NCBI RefSeq assembly: GCF_003719335.1
Contig: NZ_RIAS01000019.1
Span: forward strand, 50,752-114,751
Reading direction: 5' to 3'
DNA length: 64,000 nucleotides
DNA from: Paenibacillus amylolyticus
GTDB taxonomy: Bacteria > Bacillota > Bacilli > Paenibacillales > Paenibacillaceae
A model generated the notes under the pieces. It saw nothing but the letters and a program-made list of their open reading frames with translations. It was not told where the DNA came from and did not search any database. The number at the start of each line of letters is the position of its first letter. The first letter of the stretch is position 1. The translations under genes were made by a program, and so were the position numbers. Shown in pieces: positions 41,477-51,143 of this stretch.

Positions 41477-42523
41477 ATGCTGGCGATTGATGTCAAAGAT
41501 TTGCGAAAGTCGTTTAACGTCCAGAAAAGCCGTGGCGGGCTGAAGGGCGCGTTTCAGGATCTGTTCAAACGTCAATACCAGGAAGTATTGGCTGTGAATG
41601 ATATTTCATTTCAGATACCGCAAGGTGAAATCTGCGGATATATTGGAGAGAACGGTGCCGGCAAATCAACAACGATCAAGATGTTGACCGGCATTTTGGT
41701 GCCTACATCCGGGCATTTATCGGTAGGTGGGTATGTTCCGTATCAGGAACGGGAGAAGTTTGTCAAAAATATTGGTGTTGTGTTTGGACAGCGCAGCCAG
41801 TTATGGTGGGATATCGGTGTCATTGAATCCTTCCATCTGCTTCGCAAAGTGTACCGTGTGGGAGAGCAGGACTTCCGCAAACGGCTGGACGAGCTGGTGG
41901 AGCGTTTGCAATTACAGGAACTGCTTAGTCGCCCGGTGCGCAAGCTTAGTCTCGGACAGCGGATGCGCTGTGAACTGGTAGCGGCCTTGCTGCACAATCC
42001 AGGCATTGTGTTCCTGGATGAGCCGACCATTGGCCTGGATATCGTGGTAAAGTCGGAAATCCGCGAGTTCCTGAAAGACATGAATGAGCAACATGGTACA
42101 ACCATACTGCTCACGACACATGACTTGCAGGATATCGAAGCCTTATGTTCGCGAGTCATCATGTTGGATGCGGGAAGCATCATCTATGATGGTGGCTTGG
42201 ATCACCTCAAGTCCCAGTGGGGCACGGAGCGCGAGGTTCGGTTTAAATTTGGTACAGGTCATACGATGACTCAGATGCAGGAATGGACAGCGGCGATGCC
42301 TGTGCGGTGGACTGTGGAGAATGAGTTGTCTGCTTCCGTGTGGATTCCGCTGGAACTGAACGTTTCGGATGTGCTGGCACGTGTGGTGGGTCAGGCGGAT
42401 ATCACGGATATTCAGATCATTGAGACGAATACGGATGAGATTGTGCGCAGCATTTACCAGTCCGGTTCGGCGGAGCGCCCGGAGATTGTGTCGGCAGATA
42501 AAGAAGCGGTAGGTGCTACCTAA
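41477..42523 (+). CDS. ABC-2 type exporter ATPase
   Basis: The 348-residue ATP-binding protein has Walker A GENGAGKST (about 58-66), the Q-loop FGQRSQLWWDI, the signature LSLGQRMRCE (about 156-165), Walker B FLDEPTIGLD and the switch histidine in TTHDL. It lacks membrane segments and drives the two permeases that follow. The gene family (ATPase with two DUF990-type permeases, COG4586/4587/3694) is uncharacterised. AGTGAGG lies upstream of the ATG. Substrate unknown. Confidence 0.93.
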   Translation: MLAIDVKDLRKSFNVQKSRGGLKGAFQDLFKRQYQEVLAVNDISFQIPQGEICGYIGENGAGKSTTIKMLTGILVPTSGHLSVGGYVPYQEREKFVKNIGVVFGQRSQLWWDIGVIESFHLLRKVYRVGEQDFRKRLDELVERLQLQELLSRPVRKLSLGQRMRCELVAALLHNPGIVFLDEPTIGLDIVVKSEIREFLKDMNEQHGTTILLTTHDLQDIEALCSRVIMLDAGSIIYDGGLDHLKSQWGTEREVRFKFGTGHTMTQMQEWTAAMPVRWTVENELSASVWIPLELNVSDVLARVVGQADITDIQIIETNTDEIVRSIYQSGSAERPEIVSADKEAVGAT

Positions 42524-42524
42524 G

Positions 42525-43319
42525 ATGAACAGTGCATTTATCGATTTCATGCGCATTCGTTTTCTGACGATGCTTGCGTATCGAGTCAATTATTATTCCG
42601 GCATTTTGATATATACGCTGAATATTGGCGTGTATTACTTTACGTGGCAAGCTATTTACGGAAGCAGTGGAGAGATTGGCGGGTTTACGGCAGCACAGAT
42701 GACAACGTATGTTGCCGTCTCGTGGATGGCGCGTGCTTTTTACTTTAACAATCTGGACCGGGAAATTGCCGCTGACATTCGGGATGGTTCCATTGCGATT
42801 CAGTTTATCCGGCCAATTAACTATGTGATGGTCAAAATGATGCAGGGGCTTGGCGAAGGTATTTTCCGCTTCTTACTGCTTATGATTCCGGGCATGATCA
42901 TTGCCATTCTGCTGTTCCCGGTGGAGCTTCCAACAGCGCCTTCGGCGTGGATCGGTTTTCTCGTCATGTTGTTCTTCAGTTTCATCATTAATTCCCAGAT
43001 TAATGTCATTACGGGACTGGCCGCATTTTTTGTGGAAAATAACGAAGGTATGATGCGCATGAAACGTGTGGTCGTCGATCTGTTTTCGGGCCTGATCATT
43101 CCAATCAGTTTGTACCCGGACTGGTTGTCTACGATCATGAAGGTGCTGCCATTTCAGGCTATTACTTATCTGCCGGGCTCAGTTTTCACGGGTAGAGTGG
43201 AAGGCACAGGCATCTGGAATGTACTCGGGATTCAGGTGCTCTGGTTTATCCTGCTTCTCATACCCATGGTGCTGATCTGGCGGCAGGCGCGTAAGCGTCT
43301 GTTCGTGCAAGGGGGATAA
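42525..43319 (+). CDS. ABC-2 family permease (DUF990-type)
   Basis: The 264-residue membrane protein begins MNSAFIDFMRIRFLTMLAYR at ATG 42525, one base after the ATPase stop codon, and has six predicted helices. It resembles the ABC2_membrane_6 group. The spacing and the paralogous next gene show a heteromeric channel. The frame is open to 42513 but those codons overlap the upstream gene. Confidence 0.88.
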   Translation: MNSAFIDFMRIRFLTMLAYRVNYYSGILIYTLNIGVYYFTWQAIYGSSGEIGGFTAAQMTTYVAVSWMARAFYFNNLDREIAADIRDGSIAIQFIRPINYVMVKMMQGLGEGIFRFLLLMIPGMIIAILLFPVELPTAPSAWIGFLVMLFFSFIINSQINVITGLAAFFVENNEGMMRMKRVVVDLFSGLIIPISLYPDWLSTIMKVLPFQAITYLPGSVFTGRVEGTGIWNVLGIQVLWFILLLIPMVLIWRQARKRLFVQGG

Positions 43320-43323
43320 GCGG

Positions 43324-44109
43324 ATGTACTATATCGGTCTAATCTGGGAATATTTAAAAAATTACATGAAGACACGTCTGACCTACCGGGCCGACTTCTG
43401 GGTTGAGATTATCTCGGATCTGCTGTTTCAGGCAACCAATCTGATCTTTATCTTTGTCGTTTTCCGGCATACGGACAACCTTGGCGGTTGGAGTGAAGCG
43501 GAAGTATTGTTTGTTTACGGGTACTTTATGGTGCCATACGGCATTTTCAGCTGTTTTATCAACCTGTGGGGGTTCAGCGAGCGGTACATTGTCAAAGGTG
43601 AGATGGATCGCATTCTGACAAGACCGGCACATAACCTCTTTCAGATTCTGCTTGAAAATGTAGATCCCCCTTCCTTAGTGGGGTCGTTCATCGGGTTAAT
43701 CATTATGATCATCAGTGGAGCAGAGATGGGGCTTGTACTGGAATGGTGGCATATCCCTGCATTGATTATATTGGCACTAAGTTCAGTGCTAATCTATGCG
43801 GGCATCTATACCACATTGACGTCACTATCCTTTTATTCCGATGCGCCGACAGGTATTTTGCCGCTGATGTACAATATTCAAGGGTATGGACGTTACCCGG
43901 TAACGATCTATAACAGAGCCATTCAGGTGCTGCTCACCTGGATCATTCCGTTTGCCTTTGTTGGCATCTATCCGGCAGCACTGTTCCTTGATCGAGCTGA
44001 GATGCATCGTATGGCTTTGCTCACCCCGGTTATGGGGCTAGTTTTTGCAACGATTGGTCTTACCCTGTGGAACTTCGGTGTGAAGCGGTATCGGGGAGCA
44101 GGGTCATGA
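43324..44109 (+). CDS. ABC-2 family permease (DUF990-type), second subunit
   Basis: The 261-residue membrane protein (MYYIGLIWEYLKNYMKTRLT at the start) has six predicted helices and a layout like the preceding gene, which ends 4 bp before it. The N-terminal amphipathic segment (YLKNYMKTRLTYRADFW) is a shared trait of both subunits. It completes a three-gene exporter. Confidence 0.88.
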   Translation: MYYIGLIWEYLKNYMKTRLTYRADFWVEIISDLLFQATNLIFIFVVFRHTDNLGGWSEAEVLFVYGYFMVPYGIFSCFINLWGFSERYIVKGEMDRILTRPAHNLFQILLENVDPPSLVGSFIGLIIMIISGAEMGLVLEWWHIPALIILALSSVLIYAGIYTTLTSLSFYSDAPTGILPLMYNIQGYGRYPVTIYNRAIQVLLTWIIPFAFVGIYPAALFLDRAEMHRMALLTPVMGLVFATIGLTLWNFGVKRYRGAGS

Positions 44110-44231
44110 CCTGCTAAGAAATCATTTCGTCACGTAACGCCAATTCCAGTGGTTTCTGAGAGTGAGCTTAAAGGATTACATCACGCAAGTCTGAAGGATC
44201 ATATCATTTGAATTCCAAGGAGGACATGAAA

Positions 44232-44696
44232 ATGACTTTAGCAGAAGGTGTACAAGTTCCGGATTTTGAACTGCCATCCAGCACGGGTGAGTCCGTGAAG
44301 TTGTCTGATTTTCGCGGCAAGCGAGTTCTAATCTATTTTTATCCCAAAGATATGACCTCGTCTTGCACGCAGCAAGCCTGTGATTTTCGGGATCGACATG
44401 AGGAGTTTCAGGGGCTGAATACGGTCATTCTAGGCATCAGCACCGATCCGATGAAACAACATGACAAGTTTATTGCCAAATATGGACTGCCTTTTATCCT
44501 GTTATCGGATGAGGAGCACACGGTTGCCGAGCAGTTTGGCGCATGGCAGTTGAAGAAGATGTACGGTAAGGAGTATATGGGCATCGTGCGTTCCACCTTT
44601 CTGCTGGATGAAGAGGGCAAGCTGATCAAGCAATGGACGAAGGTACGCGTGAAGGGACATATTGAAGAGGCGATGGATACGGTAAAAGGGCTGTAA
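44232..44696 (+). CDS. bcp: Thioredoxin-dependent peroxiredoxin, Bcp type
   Basis: The 154-residue peroxiredoxin reduces hydroperoxides. It has the peroxidatic motif YPKDMTSSCTQQACDF, with the peroxidatic Cys and a second Cys five residues later, the spacing of BCP/PrxQ enzymes, and the conserved Arg in IVRSTFLLDEEG. ATG at 44232 is used because AAGGAGG is 8 nt upstream; the TTG at 44208 and ATG at 44226 are too near or before that site. Likely monocistronic. Confidence 0.94.
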   Translation: MTLAEGVQVPDFELPSSTGESVKLSDFRGKRVLIYFYPKDMTSSCTQQACDFRDRHEEFQGLNTVILGISTDPMKQHDKFIAKYGLPFILLSDEEHTVAEQFGAWQLKKMYGKEYMGIVRSTFLLDEEGKLIKQWTKVRVKGHIEEAMDTVKGL

Positions 44697-44758
44697 TTCA
44701 TCGGGTCTGATGCTGTGAAAATAAAACGAGCCATGCGCATACAGCTAGCATGGTTAAC

Positions 44759-44815
44759 AATAAACAGGCTACATCTATGGATAACATTCCACTTGAGATG
44801 CAGCCTGTTTATTTT
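44759..44815. terminator. Bidirectional terminator between bcp and the second ger operon
   Basis: AATAAACAGGCT and CATCT pair with AGATG and AGCCTGTTTATT through a 19-nt loop. The stem covers the stop codon of the gerB-type gene at 44809. Confidence 0.8.
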
Positions 44816-45933
44816 TGTGAAACAGCATTTGCGTTATTAGGTTGTTTGAATCGGCCTTTAATGTGATAAACCAGCAACAAGCACAAAGGAATGACGATAC
44901 TGACTGTAATGTCCCAATAGAACCAAGGGTACATGATGCCGAGGGTGTAGAAAAGAACATCGGGCGAAAGCACAATAGCCATGCCAAATAATAATAGCGT
45001 GGTCGGCAGGATGAGTGGCTGGTATGACTTGAGACGAAACAGCTGAGCAAGGCCTAAGATGAATCCAAACGTGTACAGAGAAGTCTTAAAATAAGTAGAT
45101 ACGAGCCAGGCTATGGCAGAGAGTGCTTCAATTCGTTGCAGGAAGCCACCGATGTCAATTTTCTGTGCAAGGATGTAGGTTACATAGATGTTGTGTTGGG
45201 TCAGTTCAGCCCCAAGCACAAGCAGAGAGGTCAGAAGGATGAATATTAATATGACCCCGCCAAGCAACCCGGCTAAAAACATGTCTCTCGTCTTGTGAAT
45301 GCCGTGATTTACATAGGGGTAAATCATGGTGATAATGATAAGTTCTCCGTATGGAGTTGTAGCACCTCGAATACTCGCGCTTATAAACGAAAACAAGGGT
45401 GTGTCGAAGAAGGGCTGGATATTGGATATTTCCATCTGTGGGAGCAAGCAAAGAATGAAGATGCTCAAGCTAAGGATAACAAATGGCGCTAAAATCTCTG
45501 CGGATCTGCCAAAAGTTCCTAATCCTTTGAGTGCTGACCAGCCTAGCGCAATGACAAAAAGAAGAATGATTGCCCGAATCGGGGTGTGGAGGTAAATCTG
45601 AGTGGTCATAAAATCTCCGACTTCGCGGATACATATAACCGACCCGATCAGAAAGTAAAACAAGTATGAAGCAGCTAAAATTCCACCTACCCACTTGCCC
45701 AGTATTTTAGAGCAAATTTCAATAAGTGTAAGTCCAGGATACGTCTGATTCAGTTTATAGAAAATCCACAATATGGCCATGCCAATAAATTGAGAGACGA
45801 TTGTACAGATCCAAGCATCCTGGCGGCCGGAATAGGTAATTAATGTAGGATAGATTAGCATCATATCCCCGATCAGGCATAAGAAGGTGAGAACAGCGAA
45901 TTGCCTTACGGTAAGTTTCTCTTTAATTAGCAT
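44809..45933 (-). CDS. GerB-family germination permease, second B subunit
   Basis: The 374-residue membrane protein has about ten helices and the endospore germination permease fold (EKLTVRQFAVLTFLCLIGDM at the start, REVGDFMTTQIYLHTPIRAI in the middle). It is a diverged paralogue of the next gene upstream on the strand (for example VGDFMTSQIFLYTPIRA there). The start is the ATG at 45933, 9 nt after AGGAGG. It is the last gene of an A-C-D-B-B operon. Two B subunits suggest two germinants or alternative assemblies. Confidence 0.92.
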   Translation of the reverse strand: MLIKEKLTVRQFAVLTFLCLIGDMMLIYPTLITYSGRQDAWICTIVSQFIGMAILWIFYKLNQTYPGLTLIEICSKILGKWVGGILAASYLFYFLIGSVICIREVGDFMTTQIYLHTPIRAIILLFVIALGWSALKGLGTFGRSAEILAPFVILSLSIFILCLLPQMEISNIQPFFDTPLFSFISASIRGATTPYGELIIITMIYPYVNHGIHKTRDMFLAGLLGGVILIFILLTSLLVLGAELTQHNIYVTYILAQKIDIGGFLQRIEALSAIAWLVSTYFKTSLYTFGFILGLAQLFRLKSYQPLILPTTLLLFGMAIVLSPDVLFYTLGIMYPWFYWDITVSIVIPLCLLLVYHIKGRFKQPNNANAVSQK

Positions 45934-45949
45934 GATCTTCACCCTCCTT

Positions 45950-47065
45950 TTATGAATTTGTTTTACCTTTTATGGTTGTTAACCGGGATTTAATCAGATG
46001 AATGATTAACAGCAAGACAGGTAAGACCAGGCTCACAGTAAAATCCCACTCGAGCCAATAGGGAATGACGGTTGTATTAAAAAAGGGCATATTGGGTGTC
46101 AAAATGTTAGATAGCGCATACACAATCAGTACGCATGGCAAAATGAGAAATTGGTAGGTTTTGAAGCGAAAAAGCTCAGCGACACCAAGAACAAAGGCAT
46201 ACAAATAAACGGTGGCTTTAAAGTAGGTGGATATCAACCAGGAAGAAGCCATTAGAACCTCAATACGCTGAAAGAAATTAGCGATATTGATTTTTTGGGA
46301 TAATACAAAAGAACCAAAAATCGTGTGCTGAGTAAGAAAAAGTCCCATAACCAGCATAGAAATCGTAACCAGAATGGCCATGAGCAGATTACCAAATCCG
46401 GCAGATATCATCAGATCACGGGTGCGGTGAGCTTGTTGACTTGCATATGGAAGAATCATCAGAATGGGAAGGGCTTCACCGACCGGATAGATAAAACCGA
46501 TCACAATCCCATGCGTAAACTGGCTAAAGGTGGTGTCCGTAAAGGGTACAAGCTGGTTTAATTGTACCTCGGGCAACAAAAAAACGACTAAAATAAACAT
46601 AAAAGTAGTAATAATCGGTACGAGTATTTCACTGCTTCGCCCGATGGTTTCCAGTCCGTTATACAGAGCCCAGCCGATAGGGATTACAAAAATAAAAAGC
46701 ACAGCCCGTATGGGCGTATATAAAAAAATTTGACTGGTCATGAAATCACCAACAACCCGTGATTGTGCTGCAGAGCTAAAAATAAAATACATCAGGTAAA
46801 ACAGGGATAACACTGTACCTGGCCAAAATCCAAGGATTTTGCGAAAAACGCCAATTAAATTTTCATTTGGATACGTATCTGCGAGTTTGACGAACAGATA
46901 CATTAAGCCCATGCCAAGAGGAACACCGATTAAGGCATAAAGCCAGGCATTTTGCCCCGAATAGGTTGCGATCACTGAGGGGTAGATCATCATCATGTCA
47001 CCGGCAATAATCAAAATGGTCAAGATACATAATTGTCTAATGCCAAGCCGACCTTGCTCCAGCAT
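45950..47065 (-). CDS. GerB-family germination permease, first B subunit
   Basis: The 371-residue membrane protein begins MLEQGRLGIRQLCILTILII and has ten predicted helices. Together with the C-terminal paralogue, 16 bp away, it forms a tandem duplication of the germinant-binding subunit. The two proteins align without gaps over much of their length by eye (GDMM at the first helix, TYSGQNAW against TYSGRQDAW, IEVLMASSWLISTYFK against IEALSAIAWLVSTYFK). Confidence 0.92.
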   Translation of the reverse strand: MLEQGRLGIRQLCILTILIIAGDMMMIYPSVIATYSGQNAWLYALIGVPLGMGLMYLFVKLADTYPNENLIGVFRKILGFWPGTVLSLFYLMYFIFSSAAQSRVVGDFMTSQIFLYTPIRAVLFIFVIPIGWALYNGLETIGRSSEILVPIITTFMFILVVFLLPEVQLNQLVPFTDTTFSQFTHGIVIGFIYPVGEALPILMILPYASQQAHRTRDLMISAGFGNLLMAILVTISMLVMGLFLTQHTIFGSFVLSQKINIANFFQRIEVLMASSWLISTYFKATVYLYAFVLGVAELFRFKTYQFLILPCVLIVYALSNILTPNMPFFNTTVIPYWLEWDFTVSLVLPVLLLIIHLIKSRLTTIKGKTNS

Positions 47066-47084
47066 GTTGTCAACTCCCCTTTGG

Positions 47085-47327
47085 CTAGCTCCCCGTAATA
47101 TAAGCCAGTAATTGATTCACGGGTTTGTAAATCCAGATGATAATGTAGAGCGGGCTTGGAAACTCCCATAGATTGACCGCGACAACACCAAAAAAGGTGC
47201 CTGTCAGCAATAACAAGGAATAGACAGTGACTTCTTTCCACTCCTTGTTTTTCCATAACTTAGGTAGATCGATCACCCCCATCAGGCACCCGATAACGAT
47301 AACTGCAATCGATAGCAGCAAGCGCAC
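47085..47327 (-). CDS. Small germination-receptor-associated protein (D subunit type)
   Basis: The 80-residue product has two membrane helices (about residues 2-18 and 36-54) linked by the charged loop PKLWKNKEWKEVTVYS. Small proteins of this size and topology are encoded in many ger operons of Bacillus and were shown to tune receptor function; the position between gerC and gerB here matches that group. The ATG at 47327 abuts the gerC stop codon. Confidence 0.8.
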   Translation of the reverse strand: MRLLLSIAVIVIGCLMGVIDLPKLWKNKEWKEVTVYSLLLLTGTFFGVVAVNLWEFPSPLYIIIWIYKPVNQLLAYITGS

Positions 47328-48527
47328 TCACTCCTTGGCTTTTTTCATAAATGAATTGTCCAACGTGCCTATGCGACGGATTTGCACGTTAGCCTCATAT
47401 TTAATATCTAGATTTTGAAAGTATTTATCCCAATTCTTTTCTTCTCTTTTATAGAGTTTCGGGTGTTTATGATAGATGTCTTGTCCGAAGCCGAAGATGT
47501 CCACTTTATATTTGCTACGCACCAGACTTACGGTTCCTTTCATCAATTCGACAATTCGGTCCTGTGCCAGTTCCTCCAATTGTTTGATGGCTTCCATCGA
47601 ACCGATCTCCATCTCACAGTCGACGGAACCGATGACGGAGATCGTATTGACTTTCAGATGGATTTGGGGCTCGCCCCGAACCATTTTGACCTTATGATCG
47701 GTCTTGGTACGGAGTGTTTTTAGAGTAACGTAGCCCCCACCTGGACATTGGGTTGGTCCTATTGTCGATTTCACATTGTCACGAATGTAGTTGTAGCCTT
47801 TAGACTTATCCTGATCAAGCCAGCCAATCAGCTTATCTTTCCGAAACACGCTAAGGCCGCTAAAATGGAGAGATGCCGGTGGTTTGATGCTCTCAACATT
47901 TTTGGTTTCTCCACTTCCCTCTTCATTTCCAACAAGCTCGACTCCAGTAATGACCGGGGACATACTGGGCGTAAGAATGTATTGCATCAGCTTGTCACTG
48001 GTCACGGTTGTTGTCGGAGCCCAGCTTTTGGCGGAAATATCAAGAGCGTTAAACAATTTTTCTGCCGGAATGTTTTCCAGCGGAGTGAGCACGTTCAAAA
48101 TGTTGGAGGCCGTCGTTTTACGAGCTACCATCACATAATAGTCCGGACGTACGTCTGGTTCCCTTAATAGTGCTTCTATGACGTCATATATGCCATTTTT
48201 TCGCGCAAACTCTTCTCCGAATACTAACACCCGGATATGAGCCATAAAGATGGCGCGAGGGCTTGTCTCGGTAAGTTTTTGAATCGCTTCAAGCAGTGTA
48301 CGGGCACTTGCTTGGTATTGGGTAACTGATGTAGCATTAGTTCCTTGGCCTTTGGCAACCTCACGAGGCACAACCACTTGTGCACTAACTTTAATCATGT
48401 CGCCGTCTCGGTCTACACCCAGACCAAGCATAATTCCTAGCTGATTCAGCTCCTGGCGATCCCAGCAACCGCTCAGCAATGGCAGTATAACGACGAGGGA
48501 TAGCATGACGCGTAAACATTTCATCAT
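47328..48527 (-). CDS. Ger(x)C family spore germination lipoprotein
   Basis: The 399-residue C subunit has the lipobox and hallmark LLSGCWDRQEL (Cys near residue 20) and the conserved LGVDRDGD and LIGWLDQDKSKGYNYI segments. The start is the ATG at 48527, preceded by AGGAG at 8 nt; a GTG 21 bp upstream overlaps the gerA gene. It lies directly after the A subunit gene and before the D-type gene. Confidence 0.93.
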   Translation of the reverse strand: MMKCLRVMLSLVVILPLLSGCWDRQELNQLGIMLGLGVDRDGDMIKVSAQVVVPREVAKGQGTNATSVTQYQASARTLLEAIQKLTETSPRAIFMAHIRVLVFGEEFARKNGIYDVIEALLREPDVRPDYYVMVARKTTASNILNVLTPLENIPAEKLFNALDISAKSWAPTTTVTSDKLMQYILTPSMSPVITGVELVGNEEGSGETKNVESIKPPASLHFSGLSVFRKDKLIGWLDQDKSKGYNYIRDNVKSTIGPTQCPGGGYVTLKTLRTKTDHKVKMVRGEPQIHLKVNTISVIGSVDCEMEIGSMEAIKQLEELAQDRIVELMKGTVSLVRSKYKVDIFGFGQDIYHKHPKLYKREEKNWDKYFQNLDIKYEANVQIRRIGTLDNSFMKKAKE

Positions 48528-48547
48528 AACTTGTTCTCCTGCCTTCA

Positions 48548-50062
48548 CTAACGCTTGGTTTTTTTACGTTTCTGCCTCGTTACGTTCGAAGTGCCGTTGG
48601 ATAACGGGCGGGTTTTCATATGTGACCACGGAACACGAAACAGCGTATCTTTCAGATCATTCTGAATGAAGGGGGCAAAAGGAGACATGTACGAGACCCC
48701 AAAAGAGCGCAAGCTGCAAAGGTGAGTCAACGTAATGAGCAACGCAATCAGGATGCCATAGAATCCAAAAGCTGCCGCCGCCATCATCAGAATAAAACGC
48801 AAAATACGAACCGAAATAGACAATCCGTTCTCCGGAATGACATAGCTGGAGATCGCCGTGATGGAAACGATAATAACCATCGCCGCCGAGACAACACCTG
48901 CCTCTACCGCGGCTTGTCCGATAACAAGTGTGCCTACAATGGATACGGCCTGTCCGACCGTTCTCGGAATTCGAATGCCCGCTTCTCGCAGTATTTCATA
49001 GGTTAATTCCATCAGAACCGCTTCAATGAAGGCTGGGAAAGGCACACCTTCACGCTGGGCAGCCAAGCTGATCAACAAGGTGGTTGGCAGCATCTCCTGA
49101 TGAAATGTCGAAATAGCGATATAAAAGGATGGAGCCAGCATCGCGATCAGAAACGATAAATATCGCAGCAAACGAACAAGGGAACTGATATCAGCACGCT
49201 GATAATAATCTTCAGGAGATTGAAAGAAGTGCATGAATAATGCAGGTACAAGCAGCACAAACGGTGTACCATCTATAATGATGGCAACTCGCCCTTCAAG
49301 CAGTGCGGCAGATACCGTATCTGGACGTTCGCTGTTGTAAACCGTTGGAAAGATTGTCGTGGTTTTGTCCTGAATCAGTTCCTCAATGTACCCGCTCTCC
49401 AGAATACTGTCGATATCAATTTCATCCAGCCGTCTGCGGAGCTCATCAACAACATCTTCGTTGACGGTGTGCTCCAGATATAAGACAGCTACCCTGGTTT
49501 TGGTGACACGTCCAATCTCGCGCTCCTCAATCCAAAGCTGAGGGTCACGAATGCGCTTGCGAATCAGAGCTGTATTCGTACGCAAATTTTCTGTGAATCC
49601 TTCCATTGGTCCACGCACAACGGTTTGAGAGACGGGTTCGCCTACAGCGCGGTCTTCCCAACCTGCAGCACCGATTTTGAGCCCGCGGGTAGATCCATCC
49701 AGCAGAAGGATAGCTTCGCCTGCCAGCATGGATTTCAAGGCAGCATCCATATCATCGATGAACAGTACTTCACTGGCGGTGAGGACATCATTCTGAAGAT
49801 AGCTCAGGTGTTCATCATCCGCTGAGAAATCGGGCAAGTTGCGCACTTGCATCAAGGGGTGAAGGACGGCTTGGTTTACCACTTGAGTATCGACGAGTCC
49901 ATCAATGTATAGCAGTATCGAAGGCCATTTGTGCAGGCTTTGCAATGGACGAATCATCAAGTCATTGCTATTCCCCATCATTTTTTTGCAATAGGCAATA
50001 TTCTCAGCCAGATCTGGATGAATGGCATGCGTTTCATGTGCAATTTGTGTATCTCTAGCCAT
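48548..50062 (-). CDS. GerA-family spore germination protein (A subunit)
   Basis: The 504-residue protein has the soluble N-terminal half (ILLYIDGLVDTQVVNQAVLH, VVRGPMEGFTENLRTNTALI, TTIFPTVYNSERPDTVSAAL) and a C-terminal group of membrane helices (LLISLAAQREGVPFPAFIEA, VGQAVSIVGTLVIGQAAVEA) conserved in GerA proteins. The C-terminal 30 residues are highly basic. The ATG at 50062 follows GAGGGGGAG; a longer frame starts at 50083. First gene of the operon, behind a sigma-G-like promoter. Confidence 0.94.
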   Translation of the reverse strand: MARDTQIAHETHAIHPDLAENIAYCKKMMGNSNDLMIRPLQSLHKWPSILLYIDGLVDTQVVNQAVLHPLMQVRNLPDFSADDEHLSYLQNDVLTASEVLFIDDMDAALKSMLAGEAILLLDGSTRGLKIGAAGWEDRAVGEPVSQTVVRGPMEGFTENLRTNTALIRKRIRDPQLWIEEREIGRVTKTRVAVLYLEHTVNEDVVDELRRRLDEIDIDSILESGYIEELIQDKTTTIFPTVYNSERPDTVSAALLEGRVAIIIDGTPFVLLVPALFMHFFQSPEDYYQRADISSLVRLLRYLSFLIAMLAPSFYIAISTFHQEMLPTTLLISLAAQREGVPFPAFIEAVLMELTYEILREAGIRIPRTVGQAVSIVGTLVIGQAAVEAGVVSAAMVIIVSITAISSYVIPENGLSISVRILRFILMMAAAAFGFYGILIALLITLTHLCSLRSFGVSYMSPFAPFIQNDLKDTLFRVPWSHMKTRPLSNGTSNVTRQKRKKTKR

Positions 50063-50097
50063 CCATTTCTCCCCCTCACCCATCCTTTAGTTGAAAG

Positions 50098-50127
50098 TAG
50101 TATGACCGGGAGTGTTTTAGTTTATGA
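50098..50127 (-). promoter_or_regulatory. Candidate sigma-G promoter of the second ger operon
   Basis: On the minus strand CATACTA (50104-50098) matches the CATNNTA -10 of forespore sigma-G, and TCATA (50127-50123) lies 18 bp upstream as a -35. The GerA ATG follows 36 bp later. Forespore expression is expected for germinant receptor operons. Confidence 0.6.
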
Positions 50128-50178
50128 AAAAAATATGAATGAAAGGATATTCGGTCTTCATATCCCAATAAAAGCAAA

Positions 50179-50206
50179 CAAAAAGAAGCCGCATATTCAC
50201 GGCTTC
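50179..50206 (-). terminator. Terminator after dedA
   Basis: GAAGCCG and CGGCTTC form a 7-bp stem with an 8-nt loop; on the minus strand TTTTTG follows. It is placed between dedA and the ger promoter. Confidence 0.8.
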
Positions 50207-50236
50207 TGTATTTTTAAAGGTTAAATGGACTCATCA

Positions 50237-50902
50237 TTAGTCCGCATTTTGTTTTTGGCGCTGACGAACAGGGGGGCGCTTGCGACGGGAACGAGTGAAC
50301 AAGGCTTTGCGGTAACGATAGACGATCCCAGCGATCACAAGCAATGCAATTAGGGCAAGGATGTATGCTGTATATTGATGAGCCAGTGTGAATACCGCGC
50401 TCCATCCAGGACCGAACACCTTACCGATCCCAAGGAATAACACTACCCAGAACAAAGCACCAGAATAGGCATATAAAGCAAACTTGCGAAACGGAATCGC
50501 AGCTATACCGGAGAAATAACCTGTGAAATGGCGAACTCCAGGGATGAAGTATCCTATAAATATAAGGCCATAACCGTATTTGGCAAACCATTTTTGCGTC
50601 TTGTCCAGCTTGTCCGGTTTGAGTAAAAACCATTTTCCATATTTCACAATAAAAGGCAGCCCGGCTTTGGCCCCAATAAAATACGTAATGGTCATGCCAA
50701 TCGTTGTCCCAAGAAAGGCTAGAATGATAAGCGTTCCGATATCAAGCTGTCCTCTGTACGACAAGTAACCCGCATATGCCATCGTTGTTTCGCCTGGGAA
50801 GGGAAGAGCAATAAACTCCAGCAGCAGGCCGAAGAACAATACACTATATCCGTAAGACCCAAATAGTTGCTGGACCTTCTCAAGTAATTCCAATAGATTC
50901 AC
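50237..50902 (-). CDS. DedA family membrane protein
   Basis: The 221-residue protein has the DedA/SNARE-associated motifs FIALPFPGETTMAYAGYLS, GTTIGMTITYFIGAKAG and FIPGVRHFTGYFSGIAAIPF, about five helices and a basic C-terminal tail. The family includes flippases that recycle phosphatidylethanolamine or undecaprenyl phosphate; UptA-type members are known in Bacillota. The conserved E in PFPGE and R in PGVRHF are present. Function in C55-P recycling is inferred. Confidence 0.92.
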   Translation of the reverse strand: MNLLELLEKVQQLFGSYGYSVLFFGLLLEFIALPFPGETTMAYAGYLSYRGQLDIGTLIILAFLGTTIGMTITYFIGAKAGLPFIVKYGKWFLLKPDKLDKTQKWFAKYGYGLIFIGYFIPGVRHFTGYFSGIAAIPFRKFALYAYSGALFWVVLFLGIGKVFGPGWSAVFTLAHQYTAYILALIALLVIAGIVYRYRKALFTRSRRKRPPVRQRQKQNAD

Positions 50903-51143
50903 ACTCCTGGTGGTGTCATATGAATCAGGCCTTCGAAGTAGATGATGCCCGTTTCATGTTCGTTATTTCCTAATGCTACCGAATTGCTGATTAAGAATCA
51001 ATGTCCCCATATTGAAGTCAGGTATATTTGTTGAAAATAATAGATGAGTTGACGTCTTTTTTGCGACCTGCCTCCATATAATTCTAACAAATCTGCTGAA
51101 GTCTATCAGCAAATTCAATAGAGTGCTGGAGGTTGATTTACAA

